Translations under genes and position numbers: made by a program
The notes under the pieces: model-generated
Database searches by the model: none
Seen by the model: only the letters and a program-made list of their open reading frames with translations
Told to the model about the DNA's origin: nothing
In this document: positions 1 to 5,159 of the stretch, one piece after another
Numbering within the stretch: position 1 is the first letter of the stretch
Layout of the letters: each line of letters opens with the position of its first letter
DNA from: an uncultured Lachnospiraceae bacterium
GTDB lineage: Bacteria > Bacillota > Clostridia > Lachnospirales > Lachnospiraceae
DNA length: 6,049 nt
NCBI GenBank assembly: GCA_958446555.1
Contig: CAUCWU010000160.1
Coordinates: 1 to 6,049 of the forward strand
Direction of reading: 5' to 3'

Positions 1-1260
1 AAATGTCAATAGCAAATCTCGATAATATTCATATTGTTTTTGGCGAGCTTCAATTTCTGCTGGAAGACCGATGCTTAAGTCGGTACAGATGGTGTCAAAA
101 TTATCTAAAACTTTTACCAAACGCTCTTGAACTGCTAATGAAGGAACTGGTACTCTATAATTAAGCACTTTTTGAAAATCAAGTGAATCAACTGTGCCAC
201 CCTGTTTTTTGGTTTTAACAAGTATATCTTTGCCTTTTCCCTGAATCAAATGAAACGCATAACGTGGAAGAATATCCTCATCAACTACAAGCATTTTTAT
301 ATCTTGGTTTATGGTTGTTTCAAAGGGAACATATGCTACTGGAAATGTATGTTTCAAAATTCCTGATCTTATAACAACTGCAATACTATTTCTAGGATAA
401 ACAGTCATCGAAGCCTCTCTAATTGCTTTTTCCGTAATGTGATCTCCAGTATCTAATAAAGTGGAATTTTTCATATCCTTAGATGAAATCCAAGGAATTG
501 TTCCTCCTTCCCAGTAGCTATTTTCTGCCATTGAAGGTGTTTTTCCACCAGACCATTTGCCTAATTGCCCAAGTGTTTTCCAAACAAATTCACTATTCTC
601 ACCTTCTTTATTATCAAAAGATAACAGTTTATTTCGGTAAAACTCATATTGCTTCTTTCGAGCTGTAAGCTCGGCTGTAAGCTCGGCTGTAAGCTCGGCT
701 GTAAGTAACGTGAAAGAGTCCAGCACTCGGGCTATTTCACGTTGTACCTCCAGAGGAGGTACAGGAATCACTACTTTAGTCATTTTATCTTTTGACACAT
801 TAAAACGTGTTACTCCACTCGCTGTTTTTCTAATTTGATATCTAAGCTCATTTGAGCGAAATAAATGTTTAAAAAAATTAGGTTCAAATTCACTCAGATT
901 ATCAAATCTAAAAAAGAAGCAGAAACTGTTTAAGTATAAATTTTCTCTAAGTTTTTGTGTAACAACGGAAGAAAAGCCACACTCGTCTAATGTCTCTGAA
1001 GATCCTGTAAAAATAACATCTCCATATTTTAATGTCTTCTGTTTTTCCCCTATAGCAATTTTTACACGATCTAATGGATTTATATCTAATGCAGGATTTA
1101 AATAAACATTCTTATACGTTATAAAAACAGCATTTCCATTTTCAAAATCTTTTTTTGATTTACCTGTAATCCCTCCATAAAATTTTCCAATCTGCCCCAG
1201 CGTTTTATACTCCACCCCCTCCGGACAAAGTTCTTTAATCAACTCATTTAGTCTACTCAT
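1..1260 (-). CDS. hsdS: Type I restriction-modification specificity subunit HsdS (C-terminus cut by window edge)
   Basis: HsdS gives a type I enzyme its DNA target by binding two half-sites, and scaffolds two HsdM subunits. The frame is open for 420 codons from the ATG at 1260-1258 to base 1, with no stop. The layout is classic: target recognition domain 1 (about residues 15-170), conserved spacer helix (about 171-215), domain 2 (about 225-375), second conserved helix (about 376-420). The two halves are internally repetitive: KTLGQIGKFYGG (19-30) echoes KTLGQLGKWSGG (228-239), and KKQYEFYRNKLLSF (202-215) echoes RQKQYEYYRDLLLTF (406-420). That second helix shows only a few residues are missing. 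Residues 187-198 are three TAEL copies, a hallmark of the EcoR124 (type IC) family. The start overlaps the stop of the preceding nuclease gene as ATGA, with only a weak upstream GGTGGTGA, so coupled translation is likely. Confidence 0.95.
   Translation of the reverse strand, partial: MSRLNELIKELCPEGVEYKTLGQIGKFYGGITGKSKKDFENGNAVFITYKNVYLNPALDINPLDRVKIAIGEKQKTLKYGDVIFTGSSETLDECGFSSVVTQKLRENLYLNSFCFFFRFDNLSEFEPNFFKHLFRSNELRYQIRKTASGVTRFNVSKDKMTKVVIPVPPLEVQREIARVLDSFTLLTAELTAELTAELTARKKQYEFYRNKLLSFDNKEGENSEFVWKTLGQLGKWSGGKTPSMAENSYWEGGTIPWISSKDMKNSTLLDTGDHITEKAIREASMTVYPRNSIAVVIRSGILKHTFPVAYVPFETTINQDIKMLVVDEDILPRYAFHLIQGKGKDILVKTKKQGGTVDSLDFQKVLNYRVPVPSLAVQERLVKVLDNFDTICTDLSIGLPAEIEARQKQYEYYRDLLLTF
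662..705 (-). repeat. 12-bp tandem repeat in hsdS encoding TAEL x3
   Basis: Three perfect copies of the 12-bp unit gctgtaagctcg (plus strand, 662-697) are followed by an 8-bp partial copy (698-705). On the coding strand they encode TAEL-TAEL-TAEL-TA in the helix that separates the two recognition domains. In EcoR124I and EcoR124II it is established that two versus three TAEL copies change the non-specific gap in the target from 6 to 7 bp. The unit keeps the frame and is identical copy to copy, so slippage could change specificity without breaking the protein. Confidence 0.93.
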
Positions 1261-2321
1261 TCTTTTTCACCACCACTCTCAGTCATATTGGGATGCTGCA
1301 TATAAAAAATCTCCTTCTGTCTTTCAATTTCTGTTTTTAATTGCTCTTTTGTCGGTAAACACGTTAAATATTTTGACATAAAGAGATGATCATTATCATG
1401 GAGAACTGAATATCTTGCAATATCCTCATCAGTTTCTGAACAAAGTAAAATACCGATAGTTGGATTATCACCTGCTTTGCACTTCAATTCATCATACATT
1501 CTTACATACATATCAATCTGACCAACGTCTTGATGAGTTATTTTCCCCATTTTCAAATCAATCAGCACATAACATTTAAGTTCGATATTGTAAAAAACAA
1601 GATCAATATAATAATCTTCTGTTTCCGTAACAATATGCTGCTGACGAGCTACAAATGCAAACCCACGTCCCATCTCCATTAAAAAATCTCGAATATGGGT
1701 AATAATTGCAGCCTCTAGATCACTTTCCAGATAACTGTCTTCATTTTTAAAACCAAGAAATTCTGCCATAATCGGATTTTTCAGTAACTCAAAACTATTC
1801 TTTTGATAATCCGCTGTTTTTTGTTGCATCTCTGCAATCACATTTTCTTTTTTAGGAGACTGCAAAAGGCGGTAATAATACTGTGTGGCTATATTTCGAT
1901 CCAACGTACGACTGCTCCAGTTTTCACTTGCAGCTTCGTGCATATACCAGAGTCGTGCATCCTCATCTGGCACACGTAAAAGACTGCGAAATTGTGTCCA
2001 GTTCAAATTGTGAACGCATGCGTTCACAATCTCTTTGTCTGGAAAATAAAGATAAAATTTACGGAAGTACTGCAAATTTCTTTTGGAGTAATTCTTACCA
2101 TATTCTCTTTCAAGTTCCTTAGATAATATTTCAATCAGTGCTTTTCCATATTCGGCTCTTGCATTTCCTGCCTGCTCCTGTTCAACAATACGTTTGCCAA
2201 CATTCCAGTATGTTAGAACCATCGCTCTGCTCGCAGCACTGTATGCTTCATGTTGACCCAAAGCAATGATATTCTTTACATCGTTAATGACAGATTGATA
2301 TTCAACCAAATTATTTTCCAT
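1257..2321 (-). CDS. DUF1016 (YhcG-family) PDDEXK nuclease domain protein, inside the hsd operon
   Basis: The 354-aa protein has the two-part DUF1016 layout: an N-terminal helical domain (about 10-170; YWNVGKRIVEQEQ, EYGKNYSKRNLQYFRKFY, NWTQFRSLLRV) and a C-terminal PDDEXK nuclease-like domain (about 180-335). Candidate active-site residues are E203 (LEAAI), D240 (YYIDLVFYN) and D255-L-K257 (YVLIDLKMGKI), with Q268 in the following VGQIDMYV. The usual E-x-K is D-x-K here, which is still compatible with metal binding. I chose the ATG at 2321 because AAGGGG lies 6 bases before it. The frame is open up to an ATG at 2366, but that would overlap hsdM by 44 bp and has a poor ribosome site. The gene starts 1 bp after the hsdM stop and ends in an ATGA overlap with hsdS, so it is built into the operon. 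Biological substrate unknown; related genes are often seen at type I loci. Confidence 0.93.
   Translation of the reverse strand: MENNLVEYQSVINDVKNIIALGQHEAYSAASRAMVLTYWNVGKRIVEQEQAGNARAEYGKALIEILSKELEREYGKNYSKRNLQYFRKFYLYFPDKEIVNACVHNLNWTQFRSLLRVPDEDARLWYMHEAASENWSSRTLDRNIATQYYYRLLQSPKKENVIAEMQQKTADYQKNSFELLKNPIMAEFLGFKNEDSYLESDLEAAIITHIRDFLMEMGRGFAFVARQQHIVTETEDYYIDLVFYNIELKCYVLIDLKMGKITHQDVGQIDMYVRMYDELKCKAGDNPTIGILLCSETDEDIARYSVLHDNDHLFMSKYLTCLPTKEQLKTEIERQKEIFYMQHPNMTESGGEKE
2007..2030. repeat. 24-bp perfect palindrome inside the DUF1016 gene
   Basis: The sequence reads ATTGTGAACGCA followed directly by its exact reverse complement, with no spacer and no mismatch. It lies in the coding frame (residues about 98-106, around IVNACVHN). 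It would form a long perfect stem in RNA or a cruciform in DNA, or could be a site for a dimeric protein. Confidence 0.9.
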
Positions 2322-2322
2322 A

Positions 2323-3888
2323 TCATTCCCCTTCAATCTCCGCAATAATTTTATCAATCTCATCACGAAGTACCTGCTCTCGAGCTACAATCTCCTTGAT
2401 TTCTGCATTCAGCTTCACAATATCAATTTTCTCTCTGGTATCCTCTGCCTCAACATAAGTGGAAACCGACAAATTATAATCATTCTCTACGACTTCCTCA
2501 TAATTTGCCAAATGTGAGAAATGCAAAATCTCCTCTCTCTTTGCAAATACATCTATGATGTGCTCAATATTCTCTGGTGTCAATTTATTATTGTTTGTTA
2601 CCTTCACGCACTCATTTGTGGCATCTATAAATAAAACCTTATTATCAGTTTTATTTTTCTTCATAACCATAATGCAAGTTGCAATGGAAGTACCAAAGAA
2701 CAAGTTATTTGGCAACTGGATGATACAATCCACATAGTTATTATCAATCAAATACTGACGAATTTTCTTCTCTGCACCACCACGATACATAATGCCCGGA
2801 AAACATACAATCGCAGCTGTACCGTTGGATGCAAGCCATGACAAGCTGTGCATGATGAATGCCATATCTGCCTTGCTCTTCGGTGCAAGCACACCAGCTG
2901 GAGCAAATCGAGGATCATTGATCAAAAGTGGATTTTCATCGCCTGCCCACTTAATTGAATAAGGTGGGTTAGAGACAATTAGTTCAAATGGCTCATCATC
3001 CCAATGCTGTGGGCTAATCAATGTGTCCTCACAGGCAATATTAAATTTATCAAATCCCACATCATGCAAAAACATATTGATTCGACATAGATTATAAGTG
3101 GTAATATTGATTTCCTGTCCGTAGAAACCGTTACGAATCGCATCCTTACCAAGAATTGACTCAGCTTTTAAAAGTAAACTTCCACTACCACAGGCTGGAT
3201 CGTATACTTTGTTAATTTCTGTCTTCCCTACAGTTCCAAGCCTTGTAAGCAATTCTGACACATCAGCTGGTGTAAAAAATTCACCACCTGATTTTCCTGC
3301 ATTGGACGCATACATCGTCATCAAATACTCATATGCATCGCCAAAGGCATCAATTGAATGATCCTTCACATCTCCAAGATTCATATCACCAACACCATTT
3401 AAAAGCTTAACCAACTTTTCATTGCGCTTTGCAACTGTCGCGCCTAGCTTATTGCTATTGACATCATAATCATCGAAAAGTCCTGCAAAGTCGTTTTCTG
3501 CCTCGCTTCCCTTGGCTGACTCCTCAATATGACGGAAAACGCGCTCAAGTGTTTCATTCAGATTTTCATCATCTGCTGCCTTAGCACGGACATTGCAAAA
3601 CAACTCACTCGGTAAAATAAAAAAGCCTTTTTCTTCTACCAGTCCGTCACGAGCTTCCTCTGCATCCTCATCTGGCATTTTTGCGAAATCAAAATCTGTA
3701 TTTCCAGCTTCAATTTCACCACTATTTATATAATTGCATAGATTTTCAGAGATATAACGATAAAACATCGTGCCAAGGACATAATTCTTAAAATCCCATC
3801 CATCAACCGCTCCACGCAGTTCATCGGCAATCGCCCAAATGGCACGATGCAGCTCGTCTCGTTCCTGTTCTTTTTTGGTATCAACCAT
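2323..3888 (-). CDS. hsdM: Type I restriction-modification DNA methyltransferase subunit HsdM
   Basis: HsdM transfers a methyl group from S-adenosylmethionine to adenine N6 in the site chosen by HsdS; two copies join one HsdS. The 521-aa protein is full length for the EcoR124-like family. An N-terminal HsdM_N helical domain covers about residues 8-170 (ELHRAIWAIADELRGAVDGW, then YVLGTMFYRYISENL). The methyltransferase core follows: GEFFTP (202-207), SAM-binding motif I DPACGSGSLL (230-239) and catalytic motif IV NPPY (307-310). The C-terminal tail (about 480-521) is charged and helical, likely a contact with HsdS. The ATG at 3888 is preceded by GGAGGA with a 6-base gap. It is the first gene of the operon, followed 1 bp later by the DUF1016 nuclease gene. 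No disrupted motif is seen, so it should be active. Confidence 0.97.
   Translation of the reverse strand: MVDTKKEQERDELHRAIWAIADELRGAVDGWDFKNYVLGTMFYRYISENLCNYINSGEIEAGNTDFDFAKMPDEDAEEARDGLVEEKGFFILPSELFCNVRAKAADDENLNETLERVFRHIEESAKGSEAENDFAGLFDDYDVNSNKLGATVAKRNEKLVKLLNGVGDMNLGDVKDHSIDAFGDAYEYLMTMYASNAGKSGGEFFTPADVSELLTRLGTVGKTEINKVYDPACGSGSLLLKAESILGKDAIRNGFYGQEINITTYNLCRINMFLHDVGFDKFNIACEDTLISPQHWDDEPFELIVSNPPYSIKWAGDENPLLINDPRFAPAGVLAPKSKADMAFIMHSLSWLASNGTAAIVCFPGIMYRGGAEKKIRQYLIDNNYVDCIIQLPNNLFFGTSIATCIMVMKKNKTDNKVLFIDATNECVKVTNNNKLTPENIEHIIDVFAKREEILHFSHLANYEEVVENDYNLSVSTYVEAEDTREKIDIVKLNAEIKEIVAREQVLRDEIDKIIAEIEGE
2328..2333 (-). promoter_or_regulatory. Ribosome binding site deciding the DUF1016 gene start
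   Basis: AAGGGG on the minus strand lies 6 bases before the ATG at 2321-2319 and inside the last codons of hsdM. It favours this start over the in-frame ATG at 2366. Confidence 0.8.
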
Positions 3889-3894
3889 TCTTAT

Positions 3895-3900
3895 TCCTCC
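3895..3900 (-). promoter_or_regulatory. Ribosome binding site of hsdM
   Basis: GGAGGA on the minus strand, 6 bases before the ATG at 3888-3886: a near-ideal Shine-Dalgarno sequence. A short inverted repeat (TCTGG 3909-3913 / CCAGA 3921-3925) lies just upstream in the 5' leader and could modestly affect access. Confidence 0.8.
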
Positions 3901-3992
3901 GTTACCTCTCTGGCATAGTACCAGAATCTCTTATATTTTTTCTATCAATTTCTGATCATATTAAAATTCAACTACGCTTTCAATACAATTTT

Positions 3993-4021
3993 ATTATAAA
4001 TATCGTAATTAGAAAAGTCAA
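3993..4021 (-). promoter_or_regulatory. Sigma-A promoter of the hsdM-nuclease-hsdS operon
   Basis: On the minus strand, TTGACT (-35, 4016-4021) and a perfect TATAAT (-10, 3993-3998) are separated by exactly 17 bp. Transcription would begin near 3986, leaving an untranslated leader of about 98 nt before hsdM. A second extended -10 (TGATATAAT, 4064-4072) lies upstream without a clear -35 and may be an extra start. Two TTTAAA boxes (4045-4050, 4053-4058) lie just upstream of the -35; no known operator is recognised. Confidence 0.85.
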
Positions 4022-4077
4022 TCTCTTCACATATTCCTAACTGATTTAAAAGTTTAAAAATTAATTATATCACCATA

Positions 4078-4161
4078 CATTTAATGCCCTCTCGGGCTAA
4101 CCACTCGTTTTCACAAACTAAAAGAGAGCTTCATGCTAGCAGATGCATTTTTGTGTCAATG
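4078..4161 (-). CRISPR. Relic CRISPR end: degenerate repeat, 38-bp spacer, 9-bp repeat remnant
   Basis: Bases 4078-4114 align with the 37-bp repeat of the array at 4820-5008, with 18 consecutive identical bases (4083-4100, covering the hairpin) and about 28 of 37 in all. Next is a 38-bp spacer-sized gap (4115-4152), then GTGTCAATG (4153-4161), identical to the first nine plus-strand bases of the repeat. The gap length matches the 38-39 bp spacers of the main array. Read on the minus strand, this is a repeat tail, a spacer and a decayed terminal repeat, so it is the trailer end of the array. It lies in the 3' flank of the two small genes and upstream of the hsd promoter. Confidence 0.78.
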
Positions 4162-4227
4162 ATACATCCAACTACTCAGAATGATTTAAAACGCAATTAA
4201 TATCCATATATTTTGTCTTAATAATAT

Positions 4228-4458
4228 TTAGGTATTTTCGTCCTCCATAAACTTACGATCGTTGTCCCAATAATCTAAAACAATACGGATCTCAATATCA
4301 TCCATCGTTGTTTGTAATACCCTTCCATCCTCAGATAACACTAAAGCTTTATCCAAATTATTGAGATTTAAAACTCTAATTTGCCCGTTTTCACGTGTAA
4401 AAGCATAGCCATTCACAATCATATCTGCTCGATCTGCAATTTCTCTAATTTTGTCCAT
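4228..4458 (-). CDS. Small hypothetical protein (76 aa), second gene of the cassette
   Basis: I do not recognise a named family. The protein is acidic with a helical start (MDKIREIADRADMIVNGYAF), a likely beta-rich middle (IRVLNLNN, KALVLSEDGRVLQTTMDD) and a helical acidic tail (IEIRIVLDYWDNDRKFMEDE). There is no signal peptide or membrane segment. The ATG at 4458 has GAGG 7 bases upstream and overlaps the end of the 93-aa gene by 14 bp, so the two are probably translationally coupled and may work as a pair. Size and arrangement would suit a toxin-antitoxin pair, an anti-CRISPR/phage accessory pair or an immunity pair, but no motif supports one. The transcript would run on into the relic CRISPR segment. 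Confidence 0.8.
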   Translation of the reverse strand: MDKIREIADRADMIVNGYAFTRENGQIRVLNLNNLDKALVLSEDGRVLQTTMDDIEIRIVLDYWDNDRKFMEDENT

Positions 4459-4726
4459 ACGCCAACCTCACTTCCTTAATAGGCTTCAAAAATTTTGAAA
4501 CATCAATATATAAGTTCTCCAAAATTGGAACTAAATCAATGTATTCCTCCTCTGGCTTTTGGTTATGCTTATATTTTGCCATTACTACTAGATAGCCATT
4601 ATCCCATTCTTTTATAGAAGTAAAATATTCCAATGAATATGGTCCACGAAAACGAATTATTTTGTTTCCATATTGAAATTTAATCATATCTTTATCATTG
4701 CTAAGATACGCTTTTTCAATGTCCAT
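4445..4726 (-). CDS. Small hypothetical protein (93 aa), first gene of the cassette
   Basis: No family is recognised with confidence. The sequence predicts a mostly beta N-terminal part (MIKFQYGNKIIRFRGPY, then GYLVVMAKYKH, residues 14-54) and a C-terminal part YIDLVPILENLYIDVSKFL (62-80) ending in KPIKEVRLAYG. This loosely recalls small DUF2442-like proteins, a weak resemblance only. It is soluble, with no signal peptide. The ATG at 4726 has a strong AGGGGAG site about 7 bases upstream. No convincing own promoter is seen: there is a TAAAAT just before the ribosome site but no matching -35. Since it is co-directional with the CRISPR array and no terminator lies between, it may be expressed from the CRISPR leader promoter. 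Confidence 0.82.
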   Translation of the reverse strand: MDIEKAYLSNDKDMIKFQYGNKIIRFRGPYSLEYFTSIKEWDNGYLVVMAKYKHNQKPEEEYIDLVPILENLYIDVSKFLKPIKEVRLAYGQN

Positions 4727-4765
4727 TCGTTATCTCCCCTACTTTCAATTTTAATCTTTTTTACA

Positions 4766-4781
4766 AATAACTCATTTCTAC
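4766..4781 (-). repeat. CRISPR repeat 4, truncated to its first 16 bases
   Basis: The bases match the start of the minus-strand repeat (GTAGAAATGAGT..ATT) at 15 of 16 positions. Identity stops at 4765 and the hairpin half is absent. A loose TTTCAAT at 4743-4749 could instead be the eroded other end of a decayed full repeat. Confidence 0.8.
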
Positions 4782-4819
4782 AACGATGAAGAAACCGTTA
4801 CTCCGATAAGATATGAGGA

Positions 4820-4856
4820 GTGTCAATGCCCTCTCGGGCTAATGACTCATTTCTAC
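4820..4856 (-). repeat. CRISPR repeat 3
   Basis: This repeat matches the others at 36 of 37 bases, with A at 4842 instead of G. The same A is found in the truncated repeat (4767) and in the relic repeat (4100), so the older end of the array shares a variant. Confidence 0.95.
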
Positions 4857-4895
4857 GGAGAAGCTTTTAAGCTTGATACCGATGATACTACTATT

Positions 4896-4932
4896 GTGTC
4901 AATGCCCTCTCGGGCTAGTGACTCATTTCTAC
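4896..4932 (-). repeat. CRISPR repeat 2
   Basis: This 37-bp repeat is identical to the leader-proximal copy, with G at 4918. Confidence 0.95.
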
Positions 4933-4971
4933 ACCAACATGGCTTATGACCTCAGTTGTATTTTTGATCAT

Positions 4972-5008
4972 GTGTCAATGCCCTCTCGGGCTAGTGACTC
5001 ATTTCTAC
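4972..5008 (-). repeat. CRISPR repeat 1 (leader-proximal)
   Basis: This 37-bp repeat is identical to the one at 4896-4932 and carries G at 4994, the leader-side variant. Confidence 0.95.
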
Positions 5009-5117
5009 AGTACCCCTTCAAAAACCTAAGTTTTATGCGGTTTCCAGAGCCTCATTTTCATGCATGTTTACAATTTGGACATATTTAATGTGCCAAATCT
5101 TCCCAAACCCTGAATCT
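5009..5117 (-). promoter_or_regulatory. CRISPR leader
   Basis: This is the AT-rich stretch between the promoter and the first repeat. It holds a stem-loop at 5073-5098 (ten pairs with one bulged base, ATTTA loop) and a shorter AAAAC/GTTTT inverted repeat at 5021-5034 close to the first repeat. Such elements sit where adaptation proteins recognise leaders, but their role here is an inference. No repeat is found at the position where a further one would fall (5048). Confidence 0.75.
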
Positions 5118-5146
5118 ACTATAGCACAAAACTATTCCTCTGTCAT
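5118..5146 (-). promoter_or_regulatory. Promoter of the CRISPR array
   Basis: On the minus strand, ATGACA (-35, 5141-5146) and TATAGT (-10, 5118-5123) are 17 bp apart, and the -10 is extended (TGCTATAGT). Each hexamer is one base from consensus. Transcription would begin near 5111 and run through the leader into the repeats, and then into the two small genes. It begins just after the stop of the 185-aa gene, so the array is expressed independently. Confidence 0.85.
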
Positions 5147-5159
5147 CCTATTTTTTCAT

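Larger units (their letters stand above)
4162..4765 (-). other. Two-gene cassette apparently inserted within a CRISPR repeat
   Basis: On the right the flank is 4766-4781, matching one end of the repeat at 15 of 16 bases. On the left it is 4153-4161, matching the other end at 9 of 9. Together they make up 25 bases of the 37-base repeat; only the central 12 bases (most of the hairpin) are missing. The 604 bp between hold two overlapping minus-strand genes. I see no transposase, no inverted terminal repeats and no target duplication, so the mechanism is unknown. An alternative is two separate arrays ending in decayed repeats on either side of a resident gene pair. Confidence 0.55.
4766..5008 (-). 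CRISPR. CRISPR array, three full 37-bp repeats plus one truncated, three spacers
   Basis: Full repeats lie at 4972-5008, 4896-4932 and 4820-4856; spacers at 4933-4971 (39 bp), 4857-4895 (39 bp) and 4782-4819 (38 bp). The fourth repeat keeps only 4766-4781. Repeats two and three are identical; the first (4820-4856) differs by one base (4842). On the minus strand the repeat starts GTAGAAATGAG, has the stem-loop GCCCGAGAGGGC and ends in ATTGACAC. An 8-base tail right after a hairpin fits Cas6 cleavage giving an 8-nt 5' handle, close to the ATTGAAAC of many type I and III repeats. The leader promoter at 5118-5146 and decay at the low-coordinate end agree with minus-strand transcription. No cas gene is in the window, so the subtype cannot be fixed. 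Confidence 0.95.

Noticed and set aside
483..668. Plus-strand open frame of 61 codons
   Set aside because: It is antisense to hsdS, which is open for 420 codons with clear family motifs.
2322..2366. Longer start for the DUF1016 gene at 2366
   Set aside because: The extra 15 residues (MMRLIKLLRRLKGND) come from the overlapped end of hsdM, and the good ribosome site points to 2321.
1883..2737. Plus-strand open frames at 1883-2122 and 2555-2737
   Set aside because: They are antisense to the DUF1016 gene and hsdM respectively and show no start signal or family motif.
4115..4740. CreTA-like unit (CRISPR-controlled toxin with a degenerate repeat-spacer guide)
   Set aside because: By eye the relic spacer shows no useful match to the region upstream of the gene pair, and the relic lies downstream rather than as a separate upstream RNA gene.
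4857..4895. Two AAGCTT sites two bases apart in a spacer, possibly a hairpin or regulatory site
   Set aside because: The segment is inside a 39-bp CRISPR spacer, so its sequence most likely reflects the captured target.
5009..5085. A further spacer and degenerate repeat beyond 5008
   Set aside because: At the expected position (5048) only a few scattered bases match the repeat, and the promoter placement marks this stretch as leader.
4873..5088. Plus-strand open frame of 71 codons across the CRISPR array
   Set aside because: It is made of repeats and spacers, translating the same residues from each repeat, and has no ribosome site.
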